From NCBI GenBank assembly GCA_018970725.1, contig JAGWVU010000043.1, forward strand, positions 1 through 42,464: a stretch of 42,464 bases of DNA, in the 5' to 3' direction. The DNA is from Verrucomicrobiota bacterium. GTDB lineage: Bacteria > Verrucomicrobiota > Verrucomicrobiia > Verrucomicrobiales > DEV007. Position numbers and translations under genes: made by a program. Positions 16,865 to 26,185 of this stretch are shown here, piece after piece. Within the stretch, counting starts at the first letter, position 1, and every line of letters starts with the position of its first letter. The notes below the pieces were generated by a model. It did no database searches and was not told the origin of the DNA. It worked only from the letters and a program-made list of their open reading frames with translations.

Positions 16865-18309
16865 CGGAACTCGACGTGGTGCGCCTCGCTTTCCGGGAAA
16901 AACGGTATGCCGATGCCGGCCGGCTGGCTCGCGACTGGCTGCAAAGCCATCCCGGAGATGCCGAGGGCTGGCGTCTCCTTGGTCTGACCTTGGCGGCCGC
17001 GGGAGAACTTGCCCCGGCCCTCCAAAGCTACGGCAAGGCCCTCAACCTCCGGCCCGATTTCTTTGAAGCCCGCTTCAACCGCGCCAATGCGTTGCGCTCC
17101 GCGAACCGTCTGGATGCGGCCCTGACAGATTACGACGCCGCCCTGACCCTGCGCCCGGAACACCCGGCCACTTGGAACAACCGGGGCATCGTCCTTCTGG
17201 AAACCGGCCGCCATGAGGAGGCACTGCAAAGTTTCGACCGCGCCCTCGCCTTGCAACCGGATCATCTCGGTGCCTTGAACAACCGCGGGAACACCCTCCA
17301 GCAACTGGGCCGCTATCTCGAAGCCGCGACTTCCTACGACCAGGCCCTGGCCTTGCAACCGGATCACCCGGACTGCGCCGCGCACCGCGCCTTCCTGGAA
17401 CTGCTGGCCGGAGATCTACCCCGAGGTTGGGAACGCTTCGAGGCACGCCGCCTCCGCGAATCCTGGAAGACCACCGCCCCCCGCTTTCCCGGTGAGGAAC
17501 TCTCTTCCCTTGAGGACGCCGCGGAAAAGACGATTCTGGTCTATGGCGAGCAGGGGATGGGCGACACCCTCCAATTCTGTCGCTATGCCAGCTTGCTCGC
17601 CGCTCGCTCCAAGGGTGTCATTTTCCTGCCACAACCCAAAATGGGCGGGATCTTGCGCGGCCTCGAAGGCGTCCGCATCCTGGGCAACGACAACCTCCTC
17701 TCGGCCACCTGCGACTCCCACATCCCGCTTCTCTCCCTGCCACGGCTCTTCCGGACGGATCTCGATTCCATCCCTGCGCAAGTCCCCTACCTGAGCGCCG
17801 AACCGGAACGCATCCAGCGCTTCAAGGAACGCATCGGCACCGCCGGATTCCGCATCGGCGTGGCTTGGCAGGGCAATCCCGCCTACCCGCTGGACCGCCA
17901 TCGCTCTTTCCCTCTCGAGGCCTTGGCCCCGCTCGCCAGCCTCCCCGGTCTCCGGATCATCAGCCTCCAGAAACACGACGGGACCCGACAACTCGAAAGC
18001 CTCCCCGCCGGACTCCAGGTGGAAACCCTCGGCGCGGATTTCGACAGCGGGCCGCACGCCTTCCTCGACACCGCGGCCGCCATGCATTGCTGTGATGTGG
18101 TGTTGAGTTGTGACACGTCCATCGCCCATCTCGCCGGGGCCCTCGCCCGCCCCGTCTGGATCGCCTTGGCCTCCGTGCCGGACTGGCGCTGGCGACTCGA
18201 AAGCGACCGCACCGCGTGGTATCCCACCGCCCGCCTCTTCCGCCAAAACCGGGCTGGCGACTGGGCCGGAGTCTTTGAACGCATCACCACGGAACTCTCT
18301 TCCCGATGA
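16861..18309 (+). CDS. TPR protein with glycosyltransferase-like (GT9-type) domain
   Basis: This 482-residue protein is a shorter paralogue of the preceding gene. About 180 residues of TPRs ([58 protein letters not shown]) precede the same GT-B-like domain: [75 protein letters not shown] and DWRWRLE. There is no DUF6165 tail. The pair probably arose by duplication, with the domain gained or lost in one copy. The start overlaps the upstream stop and the stop overlaps the rnhA start by ATGA, so three genes are translationally linked. Role in protein or envelope glycosylation is inference. Confidence 0.85.
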   Translation: MTELDVVRLAFREKRYADAGRLARDWLQSHPGDAEGWRLLGLTLAAAGELAPALQSYGKALNLRPDFFEARFNRANALRSANRLDAALTDYDAALTLRPEHPATWNNRGIVLLETGRHEEALQSFDRALALQPDHLGALNNRGNTLQQLGRYLEAATSYDQALALQPDHPDCAAHRAFLELLAGDLPRGWERFEARRLRESWKTTAPRFPGEELSSLEDAAEKTILVYGEQGMGDTLQFCRYASLLAARSKGVIFLPQPKMGGILRGLEGVRILGNDNLLSATCDSHIPLLSLPRLFRTDLDSIPAQVPYLSAEPERIQRFKERIGTAGFRIGVAWQGNPAYPLDRHRSFPLEALAPLASLPGLRIISLQKHDGTRQLESLPAGLQVETLGADFDSGPHAFLDTAAAMHCCDVVLSCDTSIAHLAGALARPVWIALASVPDWRWRLESDRTAWYPTARLFRQNRAGDWAGVFERITTELSSR

Positions 18310-18794
18310 AAGCGGTCACCATCCACACCGACGGCTCGGCCTTGGGAAACCCAGGCCCGGGCGGCTATGGCGTGCTCCTCGAATTCCGCGGCCATGTCCG
18401 GGAACTGAGCCAGGGGTTCGTGCGGACCACCAACAACCGGATGGAGCTGCTGGCCGCCATCGTGGCCTTGGAAACCTTGCGGGAACCTTGCGCCGTCAAG
18501 CTTCACTCGGACTCCCAATACCTCATCAACGCGATGACGCGGGGATGGTTGAAATCCTGGAAACGCAACGGCTGGACCCGGGGACCCAAGAAAGAAACGC
18601 TCGTCAATGCGGACCTCTGGCAACGTCTTGATGAGGCGGCGGCCCGGCACCGGATCGACTGGCAGTGGATTCGCGGGCACAATGGTCATGATGGAAATGA
18701 ACGCTGTGACCAGCTCGCCCGGGAGGCGGCCTCCGGAACCGCCCTGAAGCCTGACGAAGGCTATGGGAACCCCACCCCGCCGCAAACCTCTTGA
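18306..18794 (+). CDS. rnhA: Ribonuclease HI
   Basis: Ribonuclease HI cleaves the RNA strand of RNA-DNA hybrids and helps remove R-loops and replication primers. The 162-residue protein has all the metal-binding carboxylates: Asp9 in [15 protein letters not shown], Glu47 in NNRMELLA, Asp69 in LHSDSQYL and Asp135 in GNERCDQLA. The flap histidine His125 lies in [12 protein letters not shown]. The basic handle region [12 protein letters not shown] is also present, as in E. coli. The ATG overlaps the stop of the upstream glycosyltransferase-like gene, so expression is tied to those genes even though the functions are unrelated. Confidence 0.96.
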   Translation: MKAVTIHTDGSALGNPGPGGYGVLLEFRGHVRELSQGFVRTTNNRMELLAAIVALETLREPCAVKLHSDSQYLINAMTRGWLKSWKRNGWTRGPKKETLVNADLWQRLDEAAARHRIDWQWIRGHNGHDGNERCDQLAREAASGTALKPDEGYGNPTPPQTS

Positions 18795-18824
18795 CCACAA
18801 AATTCCAAACCCGCGAGCCCGCAC

Positions 18825-18853
18825 TTGCCCACCCACAAAAATCAGGCTAATTG
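18825..18853 (+). promoter_or_regulatory. Possible promoter for the secreted 210-residue protein
   Basis: TTGCCC (18825-18830), a 17-base spacer, then TAATTG (18848-18853), ending 9 bases before the ATG at 18863. The match to sigma-70 consensus is weak, especially in the -10. It argues against a TTG start at 18851, which would fall inside the -10. Confidence 0.25.
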
Positions 18854-18862
18854 CTCGACACC

Positions 18863-19495
18863 ATGAAACGCCACGTTTTGTTCTGGACCGGTTGCTGGCT
18901 TTGCGCCTGGGCCGGTCCGGTCGCCTCCGCCGGGGAGCTGCGCATCCCTTTCGCCGGCTTCGAGCCCGGAGTCGAACGCCTCGAATTCTGGAAGCCCTAC
19001 CGGTTCGGCCAGGGCAGCTCTTTTGAACGCATCAGCACCACCAAAAACGCCCGGAGCGGTCTTCAGGCCCTCGCGATTTCCGTCGCCTCGGGTGGCGGCG
19101 GCCAGGGCGTCCTCGTCGATCTCCCGCTGGAGGGCGTGGTCGCCGGCAGCGAAATCGCCTTCGGCGCCCAAGTCCGGCTCCAGGAGCCAGGCCAACTCGC
19201 CGCCGGATCGGTCAACCTCCACGTCGAACTTCTCGCCGGTGACAAGCCCATCCTGCGCACCGACCGGGTCGGCTCCACCCTCCCGGTGAACGCGGGCAAC
19301 GCCACGACCGACTTCAAGGACATTGTTTTTCGTTATCGCGTCGACCCGGCCCATCTCTTCAGCGGGCGCCGCCTGACCGAAGTGACCGCCCTCAGGCTGA
19401 TCATCGTGGCCCTGCAACCCTTTCTTCCCGGTCCCCAGAAACTTCTCGGAACCCTCTTCATCGACGACGTCACCGCCTCGGTCACCGGCCCCTGA
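18863..19495 (+). CDS. Secreted protein of unknown function, possible beta-sandwich
   Basis: I do not recognise this 210-residue protein. It begins with a clear signal peptide (MKRHVLFWTGCWLCAWAGPVASAG). The rest is one soluble domain rich in alternating hydrophobic residues, with GLQALAISVASGGGGQGVLV, GSEIAFGAQVRL, FKDIVFRYRV and a terminal GTLFIDDVTAS. That ending, and the general pattern, recall jelly-roll carbohydrate-binding domains, whose last strand often reads like FYIDDV. This is a resemblance, not an assignment. The ATG at 18863 is preferred over a TTG at 18851 because it begins with the basic residues of a signal peptide. It converges with the TPR/transglutaminase-like gene across 76 bases that hold a hairpin. 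Confidence 0.7.
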   Translation: MKRHVLFWTGCWLCAWAGPVASAGELRIPFAGFEPGVERLEFWKPYRFGQGSSFERISTTKNARSGLQALAISVASGGGGQGVLVDLPLEGVVAGSEIAFGAQVRLQEPGQLAAGSVNLHVELLAGDKPILRTDRVGSTLPVNAGNATTDFKDIVFRYRVDPAHLFSGRRLTEVTALRLIIVALQPFLPGPQKLLGTLFIDDVTASVTGP

Positions 19496-19503
19496 GGTGT
19501 GAC

Positions 19504-19558
19504 CGGTGAATTGGCTGATGAAGCCACGCCTGGCTCCGCTTCACCAGCCACCTCACCG
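19504..19558. terminator. Imperfect palindrome between convergent genes
   Basis: Outer arms CGGTGA (19504-19509) and TCACCG (19553-19558), and inner arms around GGCTGATGAAGC (19513-19524) and GCTTCACCAGCC (19538-19549), form a long stem with a 13-base loop. It sits between the stops of two converging genes, so it may act as a bidirectional terminator. There is no run of T on either side, so an intergenic repeat element is an alternative. Confidence 0.45.
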
Positions 19559-19571
19559 TGTTTAGGCTGAA

Positions 19572-22568
19572 TCACCGGATCAACAATTGTTTTTCCTCGG
19601 CGGTCAGGAAGTTGGAAGCCTGCTGGCGCGCGGCGGTGGCGGCTTGGGTATCGCCCAGGGTATCGAGCACCGTGGCGTAATTGAGCCAGATCATGCCTTC
19701 CCGGGGAAAGCGGACGGACGACTGGGCGAGGAGGTCGCGCGCCTCCGCATCGCGACCGCTCTGGTGGAGGAAAAAACCGAAATTCGCGGGTCCCTTGGGG
19801 TCCTGGGGTGCGAGACGCAGCCATTCCCGGTAGGCGGTCTCGGCGGCGGGCCGGTCCCCCAGAATCGATTTGGCGACGGCGAGGACCTGCCAGGCGCGGA
19901 CATCCGTGGGGAAATCCCGGGTCAAGCGGGACGCCACGTCCGCGGCTTCCTGGGCGCGCCCCATCCGGAGGTGACCGGAGGCCAACGCGAAATCCCGGGT
20001 CCGGTCCTCCGGATCCAGGGTGGCCGCCTTTTCGAGACGCTGCAAGGCTTCCGCACGGCGGCCGGTCAAGGTGTAATAATCCCCGGCAGCGGCCTCCAGA
20101 TTCGCATTCGGAGTGGTCTGCCCCTCGAGCGCCTGGCGGATGATCGCATCCGCCTTGGCTTGTTCCCCGTTCTGCCAGAGCAGGACGGCGTATTGGCGCA
20201 AGGCATCGGCATCCCCGGGCACGATTTCGAGGACCTTGGCCCACGCATTCATCGCCCCCTGACGATCCCCTTGTTTGGCCAAGGTCAGGGCCAGTTCCCG
20301 CATCGGGCGAGGATCGTTCGGATTGCGCTCGATGGTCTCGGTGAGGATTTCCCTGGCGCTGGAGTCGTTCCCCTCGGCGCGGTGCAAGGCGGCGGTGAGG
20401 ACTTCCCCGTTGACGTTCTCCGGATCGAGGGCCTTGGCCCGTTCCAGAGCTTGGCGGGCGCGATCGAGCTGCCCCATGCGCAAGGCGACCTCGGCCCGGA
20501 TGAACTGGAAAGCCGGGTTTTCTTGAAATTGCTCCTGCTGTTTTTCGAGCAGGGGTTCCGCCGAGGTCAGGTCCCCTTGGGTCGCCGCGTCCAAGGCTTG
20601 TTGCATCTCCGCCTGACCTTTGGACCTGGCCACTTTGGCGAAAGTCCAGACCCCCGCCCCCACGCAGACCATGACCGCGGCCCACAGGGCGACCGCCCGG
20701 ACCGGCACCGCCAAAGCGCGCCCCGGGCGGAGCGCGACCACGGTCTCCAGTCCCGCGAAAACAGCGTTGACCTTGGCGACGTATTCCGGCCAGCGCGAGG
20801 GCTCCACCTCGGCGGCGGTGGTCTGCCAGCGGTGGACGATCGTCGCCACCCCCGTTTCCCGGGTTAGTTCGAAGCTGTAATGGAACGCCGGATCGGTTTC
20901 CTCACGCTTTTCCGGCGCGGCCGCGCGGATCCCGGGATGCTCCACCCGCACCTCATGCCGGACGTCCATGGGATGCCGGAGCGCCCGGGCCACGGTCCGC
21001 GGGTCTTCGGGCCCGACCCATTCGACCGCAAGGAGCAACCCGTTGGCCCGGTAACGAAATCCGCCGGGCGATCCCCCTTCCGGAAGCCGGTGGCGCCCCT
21101 GCATTTCGAGGGTGTCGGCCTCCGGATTCCCGGACAGGGTCACGTTGCCCGGGTTTGCCGTCAGGGCGGGAAATTGCTCCCGCAAAACGCCGAGGTGCGC
21201 CTGAATGAACGCCTCCTGCCCGTCCCGCTCCAGGACCTCCCGCATTTCATCCGCCAATTCACGGGTAGCCCGGAGATGTTGTTCGACCCAACCCGACTCC
21301 CCGTCCCGGGCCAAATGAAAGGTCTCCTTCAGGGTCAGCTCCGAGGTCCCGGGAGGTGGCAACGCGGCCAACCCGCCGGCCCGGGGAACCACCGGCAGTC
21401 CAAACCCGTGGGAAGGTTGCGCCCAGGAGGACATCGGTCCCGGGCGGCTCCGCTCCGATGGATCCACGAAGCATTCGCGACCCTCGATGACGAGCCGGAC
21501 GACGACATGGTTGAAGGCGCCCGGGGTGGGCAGCAGCGAGCCGAGTTTTCCCTGCCAGTCCGGGTTCACCAGCAGGGGAACGGCATCAACGCCCCTCCCG
21601 CGCAGCAGGACGGTGAGCAGGGCCGCCTTGTCCGGCGGCGTGCCTTCCCCCCGCCGCAGCACCGTGTCCGGAAGGGCAGGACTTTGCATCTCCAGCACCG
21701 CGGTCCCGGCTTCCAAGTTCCCGATCTTCTCCTGCACGAACCGGACCAGGTCCGGCACGGACTCGGGAAACCCAGGGGCGCCCGGCGGGAGCGAGCCCTC
21801 CAGCGCCGGTTTCCAAACCCGGTGCACCCACGCGGCCACCTCATCCCACCCGTGCCAGGCGGAAGCCTCCAGCATGGGAAAATTCCAGACGCCGGGAGGC
21901 GCGTTCGGCTCCAAGCGGGCGACCGGCGGACGGACCTGCGTCCAGCGGGATCGTCCGGCCACGGAATCCGTCCGGGGAGGCTCGACGCCTTCGGGGACGT
22001 TCATGCGGAACCGGACCGGCACGGCCGGGTCATCGTGGATCGTGAATCTGGTGACTCCGCAAGGGACGCTCCAGACGAAGGCGTGGAAACAACCGAAAGG
22101 CCGTTCCCCGGCGGAACCGGTCGGCTTGAGCGACCAGGTGAGGTCGAGGGCGTCGCCCACCCCGAGCCCTTCCACCGTGGCCACCATGGTGACACGGCCG
22201 GAAACGGACCGGGACGGGCGGGATTGGAAACGAATTGAACCGGTCAAGCGGCGCGGCTCCCAAAGCGCTCCGCCTTCCTGACGCCAGACCGTGACATCGT
22301 GGAGGGAGAACCGGCGGGTGGTCGCGTCAAACTCGATCTCCAACTCGCGGAATCTGGCCACGGCTTCCGGGGTCAAGAGCTTCCGGACGATCCGGTTGGT
22401 GACGGTGCGGGAAGGGACGTGCTGCTGTTCATCGACCAGCAAAAGCGCGATGGAACCCTGACCGGGCGCGTCAAACTCCCAGTCCGGCTCCGAGGGCTCC
22501 CACCAAGGGGGCGGGTCTTCGACTCGGCAATCCTGACCGGGGATGGGGAGATCCTCTCGGATTGTCAT
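19572..22568 (-). CDS. DUF3857/transglutaminase-fold membrane protein with TPR domain, catalytic cysteine missing
   Basis: A 998-residue protein. Residues about 40-230 look like DUF3857 (ALLLVDEQQHV, ELEIEFDATTRRFSLHDVTVW). Residues about 270-375 follow the transglutaminase-like core: DKAALLTVLLRGRGVDAVPL, FNHVVVRL with His354, and FVDPSE with Asp369. The catalytic Cys expected in the G-x-C-x-D-K-A motif is replaced: GTPPDKA has Pro311 there. One strong membrane segment lies at about 622-645, with KVARSKG after it. The remaining 350 residues are TPRs (AFQFIRAEVALRMGQLDRAR and others). No N-terminal signal peptide is seen, so which side carries which domain is open. It is divergent from the DUF4407 gene across 257 bases. 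It probably serves as a scaffold rather than an enzyme. Confidence 0.82.
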   Translation of the reverse strand: MTIREDLPIPGQDCRVEDPPPWWEPSEPDWEFDAPGQGSIALLLVDEQQHVPSRTVTNRIVRKLLTPEAVARFRELEIEFDATTRRFSLHDVTVWRQEGGALWEPRRLTGSIRFQSRPSRSVSGRVTMVATVEGLGVGDALDLTWSLKPTGSAGERPFGCFHAFVWSVPCGVTRFTIHDDPAVPVRFRMNVPEGVEPPRTDSVAGRSRWTQVRPPVARLEPNAPPGVWNFPMLEASAWHGWDEVAAWVHRVWKPALEGSLPPGAPGFPESVPDLVRFVQEKIGNLEAGTAVLEMQSPALPDTVLRRGEGTPPDKAALLTVLLRGRGVDAVPLLVNPDWQGKLGSLLPTPGAFNHVVVRLVIEGRECFVDPSERSRPGPMSSWAQPSHGFGLPVVPRAGGLAALPPPGTSELTLKETFHLARDGESGWVEQHLRATRELADEMREVLERDGQEAFIQAHLGVLREQFPALTANPGNVTLSGNPEADTLEMQGRHRLPEGGSPGGFRYRANGLLLAVEWVGPEDPRTVARALRHPMDVRHEVRVEHPGIRAAAPEKREETDPAFHYSFELTRETGVATIVHRWQTTAAEVEPSRWPEYVAKVNAVFAGLETVVALRPGRALAVPVRAVALWAAVMVCVGAGVWTFAKVARSKGQAEMQQALDAATQGDLTSAEPLLEKQQEQFQENPAFQFIRAEVALRMGQLDRARQALERAKALDPENVNGEVLTAALHRAEGNDSSAREILTETIERNPNDPRPMRELALTLAKQGDRQGAMNAWAKVLEIVPGDADALRQYAVLLWQNGEQAKADAIIRQALEGQTTPNANLEAAAGDYYTLTGRRAEALQRLEKAATLDPEDRTRDFALASGHLRMGRAQEAADVASRLTRDFPTDVRAWQVLAVAKSILGDRPAAETAYREWLRLAPQDPKGPANFGFFLHQSGRDAEARDLLAQSSVRFPREGMIWLNYATVLDTLGDTQAATAARQQASNFLTAEEKQLLIR

Positions 22569-22755
22569 ATGCTAGCAATGAGAAGAAAGGGCGCAAAAGT
22601 CAAGGGAAGCCACCCGCCCGGGTGTGAATGGGATGGAGGGTCGTCCAGAACGGAATCGGTGGGCGATTTTGCTACGGGAAGACAGGCTTTGTGGCGGGAT
22701 TCCCCGGAATTCCGTCCCACGTCGATCACAATTTCACCTTTGACGACAAGGAGTC

Positions 22756-22784
22756 TTGCAACCCATCGCGGAAACGTCTAGAAG
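22756..22784 (+). promoter_or_regulatory. Possible promoter for the DUF4407 gene
   Basis: TTGCAA (22756-22761), a 17-base spacer and TAGAAG (22779-22784) match the sigma-70 consensus at 4 of 6 bases in each box. It lies 41 bases before the ATG at 22826, in the 257-base gap to the divergent gene. No good matching box is seen for the opposite direction. Confidence 0.35.
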
Positions 22785-22825
22785 CGGATCCTTCGTCTCG
22801 CGATTCTCCCTCCCCAGTCAGCGAA

Positions 22826-25800
22826 ATGTCCCCTGTAGAGCCTCCCGATTCCGTATTAAAGCCGTCCGGCGTGCGCAAGCTGCGACGGGTTGACGCGTTG
22901 GAAGCGCAATCGCAAATCCCCGAAAACCACCATGGCGGTGACGTTTTCGAGCGGCCGACTTACCTTCATCGGGTCGAACAAGCCGCGAAACCCAGCCCGC
23001 CGGCTCCGGTTTCCTCCCGGTCCGTGGCGCCACCAATCGTCCCCGAGCCCCTCCCCTTCCCGGTCGCGAAGGCGCCGGAAAATCCGCCCGCCCCTCCCAT
23101 CGACGTGGTCGCGGCTCCGGTGGTGTCGGAGTTTGTGGCCCCGATCCCCGAGCCCGCATTGCCGGAGACCCATTGGGAGAAGGACGAGGAGGAACCGCTG
23201 GCCTCCGACCTTCGCGCCAATGAGTGGAGCAGGGCGGCGGAGGCCGAACTGGCGGCGCTTCAGGCGGAGCGGGAGCGCGAGGCACGGGAGGCACAGCTGG
23301 AGCGGGAACAGCAGCAGCGGGAAGCGATCCGCCGCGAACAAGAGGCGGCCCGCCTTCAGCGCGAAAAAGAGGAGCGGCTGGCGCGGGAGAAAGCGGAGGA
23401 GGAACGGAGACACCGGGAAGCGGAGGCATTGTTGCGGGAACAGCAGCAGGCCCAAGAGCTTGCGCAGAAGCAGGCCGAAGCCGCGGAAGCCCGGCGCCGG
23501 GAACTGCTGGCAGCCTACCAGCAAGTGGAGGAACCCGAAGCGGACGTTCACGAGGTCTTCGGCAAGGCCGGGGAACTCTTCGTCAAGGCCGCGAACCAGT
23601 ATCAGGAACGGAAGTCCCTTGGCCACAACTTCGATTCACCTCCTCTCAGCTTCGACCTTCCCGAACCAGAGCCTGCATCGTTAATCTCAAACCTTCCGCC
23701 CCACCAACCCGAACCGGAACCTCCGAGCACCGCTCCGCTGGATCCACCTCGTTTTGGGACCACGCCAATCGAGGAAGAATCGATCCAGGACGAAATCGCC
23801 CCTCCCCCGGATGAGCTCGCGCCGGGAATGGTATTCAACCGGATCGTCCCGCCCCCTGCGCGTGACCTGTCGCCCAGGCCGGTTCCGACCGGGGCCCCAC
23901 CAATCTTCACCCCGGGACCGCCCATTGAGGAACCCGCCGCCCCGACACTCAGGGTGGTGACCCGCCCCGTGGTCTCCGAACCCGCGAAGCTTGTCGAGCC
24001 GACGGTCATCCCCCGGCCCTCGCTCCCGCCGGTGGATCCCGAGAAGATTCTCGACGCAGCCTACTTCGAGAATCAGAAAGCGATTCGGACGAGGATGATT
24101 AAAGTCCTCGAGGAAGAAAAAAAACTGCGCAAGGAGCAGATCGCTCTACAACGGGAAGATCAAAAGCTGAAGCGGGAAGAGCTGAAGCTCATCAAAAAAC
24201 AGCAGCGCTTGCGGGATGAGGAACTCAGGGCCAGCCGCAAGGAAGAATTCAATCTTGGCGCGTGGTTGGCCGGCGCGGGAATGGCGGATCTCCGGGATTG
24301 CTCGCCTTCGGAGCGTGCGAAGGTCTGCGCCACCGGTTACACCGTCCTCGTGCCGACCATTTTCTCCCTGCTCTCGGCTTCCTACGCCACCTCCACCCTG
24401 ACGACCAATCCTTACGTCATCGGTTTGGTGGCGGTCGCCTGGGCCGTGATCATCCTCCTGGTGGACCGGGCCATCATCGCGACCTACTCGCCGAACATGA
24501 GTTTTCTCGGCAAGGCGGGCACCATCGTGATCCGCTTCGTGGTCGCCGCCTTGATGGGGATCACCGTCTCCCACCCGCTGACGCTCCTGATTTTCAAGGA
24601 CACGATCAACGCCCGGATCGAAGAGGAGCGAACCGTCGAAATCGCCACGAAACGGGAGCAGTTCGCCACGGGCAAAAAGTCGGTGGAGCAAAAGCTGGCC
24701 GCCGCTCAAACGGAGCTGCAAAAGCAGCAGAAACTTTTTCAGGATTCCCTCGATGCCAAGGTGGAGCCCACGGTCGCGGTGGCGGATGTGGTGGCCGCGG
24801 CGGGAAGTTTGACCGACGCGGAACAGAGCTTGTTGAACCAGCGGATCGAAACCGCGGCCAAACCGTTCCAAGCGGAGTTGGATGACCTTCAGGCCCGCGT
24901 CAAGGCTGGCGAAGCCCGGAGGGACGTGCTGCAGAAAGAGACCGCGGAGTGGCGCGCTCAATACGAGGCGGAGCTGGGAGGCACGCGAAGCGGTCGTTCC
25001 GGACCTGGCCCGCGTTCCGAAGCCATCGCGAAGATGGAACTCAAGCCGCGCCAGGATGAGCTGGCCACGCTGCAAGTGGATCTGACGGCTTCAAGAGCGC
25101 GGCTTGGCGAGTTGCGGAAATCGATCAGCGAATCCTCGGAGCGCTTGCGCAAACAGATGGAGGACGTGGCCCGCACCCGGGCGGAGAAAGCGAAGGCGGA
25201 GAACGATCGCCTCGCCGCCATGCAGAACGAGATCAAGGAGAAAAAACTCACTGTCATGCTCTCCGAGGGCGATGGCATCCGGAAAGGAATCCAGAGGGCG
25301 ATCGATTCCGCGCAAGCCGAAACCGAACGGATCCAACGCGAACTCGACGACCTGACCACCCAGGAGTTGAAGGTGATGAACGACCTGCGCACCAACCCGC
25401 GCCGGGACATGCTTTCCCAATCCATGGCCCTGCACCACCTGTTCGAACATCCCGAACTCGGCGGGGAAGTGGCTTGGATCGCTTACGTCGTGCTCGCGGC
25501 CCTGTTCCTCGCGATCGACACCATGCCGATCCTCGTGAAGTTCACCGCCAAGAAGGGCGAGTACGACCAACGGCGGGAGTTGGCCTACAACATGGCGGAC
25601 ATCCCGGCGGAACTGAGGAAACCGGATGCCCGGGGGGCCGAGGACCTGCGGCGCAGGGCTTTGGACTTGAGCCTGCAGGAACAACGGGTCCGGGTCCAAG
25701 CCCTGCACAAACAAGCCTTGGAGAACGAGGGGAAAGCCTTGGAGGAGCAAGCCAAGGTGCACCAGAAAGAACAGGCGGCCATTCTCGCCCGGGCGGAGCG

Positions 25801-26176
25801 GGACGCGGCTTTGAAACTGAAGAATCTCGAACTCGAGGAGAAGGAACGGGCCCGGGAGCAGAAGGTGGCGGACGAGAAACGCAAGTTGGCTCAGGCCGAG
25901 CGGCAGGCCAAGCTGGAGCAGCTCGAGCTGGCCGTGAAGGAAGCCGAGGCCAACGAGGCGCTCGCCAAGGCCCATCTCAGTGAGTTGAACCTCAAAGTGG
26001 TCAAGAACGATCCTCAGGGCCTCCTCAAGCACCAACTCCACAAGGAGCAGGTGAAGCGCGGAGAGGAACGTTTCGCCCAGCGCCAAGCGGGAGACGAGCC
26101 CAAGACCGATCCGGCCGAAGACCTACCCGGAGAGCCCCAGCCGTCGGCGGACTCGGCCGGGGCTCCCGGGGCGTGA
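22826..26176 (+). CDS. DUF4407 membrane protein with long proline-rich and coiled-coil extensions
   Basis: A 1116-residue protein. The N-terminal 475 residues are Pro/Glu-rich with a long charged coiled coil (about 132-245, rich in E, R, Q and A), a second proline-rich stretch, and another coiled coil near 420-475. The DUF4407 core starts near 480 (LAGAGMADLRDCSPSERAK), with membrane segments at about 505-525, 530-552 and 566-590 and the family's LVDRAIIATYSP. A long helical domain (about 595-865), probably extracytoplasmic, leads to a fourth membrane segment (WIAYVVLAALFLAIDTMPIL). A last coiled coil runs to residue 1080. The family is of unknown function. I chose the ATG at 22826, which begins MSPVEPPDSVLKPSG; upstream in-frame codons lie within the promoter region. 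It converges with the DUF1501 gene across 9 bases. Confidence 0.85.
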   Translation: MSPVEPPDSVLKPSGVRKLRRVDALEAQSQIPENHHGGDVFERPTYLHRVEQAAKPSPPAPVSSRSVAPPIVPEPLPFPVAKAPENPPAPPIDVVAAPVVSEFVAPIPEPALPETHWEKDEEEPLASDLRANEWSRAAEAELAALQAEREREAREAQLEREQQQREAIRREQEAARLQREKEERLAREKAEEERRHREAEALLREQQQAQELAQKQAEAAEARRRELLAAYQQVEEPEADVHEVFGKAGELFVKAANQYQERKSLGHNFDSPPLSFDLPEPEPASLISNLPPHQPEPEPPSTAPLDPPRFGTTPIEEESIQDEIAPPPDELAPGMVFNRIVPPPARDLSPRPVPTGAPPIFTPGPPIEEPAAPTLRVVTRPVVSEPAKLVEPTVIPRPSLPPVDPEKILDAAYFENQKAIRTRMIKVLEEEKKLRKEQIALQREDQKLKREELKLIKKQQRLRDEELRASRKEEFNLGAWLAGAGMADLRDCSPSERAKVCATGYTVLVPTIFSLLSASYATSTLTTNPYVIGLVAVAWAVIILLVDRAIIATYSPNMSFLGKAGTIVIRFVVAALMGITVSHPLTLLIFKDTINARIEEERTVEIATKREQFATGKKSVEQKLAAAQTELQKQQKLFQDSLDAKVEPTVAVADVVAAAGSLTDAEQSLLNQRIETAAKPFQAELDDLQARVKAGEARRDVLQKETAEWRAQYEAELGGTRSGRSGPGPRSEAIAKMELKPRQDELATLQVDLTASRARLGELRKSISESSERLRKQMEDVARTRAEKAKAENDRLAAMQNEIKEKKLTVMLSEGDGIRKGIQRAIDSAQAETERIQRELDDLTTQELKVMNDLRTNPRRDMLSQSMALHHLFEHPELGGEVAWIAYVVLAALFLAIDTMPILVKFTAKKGEYDQRRELAYNMADIPAELRKPDARGAEDLRRRALDLSLQEQRVRVQALHKQALENEGKALEEQAKVHQKEQAAILARAERDAALKLKNLELEEKERAREQKVADEKRKLAQAERQAKLEQLELAVKEAEANEALAKAHLSELNLKVVKNDPQGLLKHQLHKEQVKRGEERFAQRQAGDEPKTDPAEDLPGEPQPSADSAGAPGA

Positions 26177-26185
26177 GGGGAGCCC

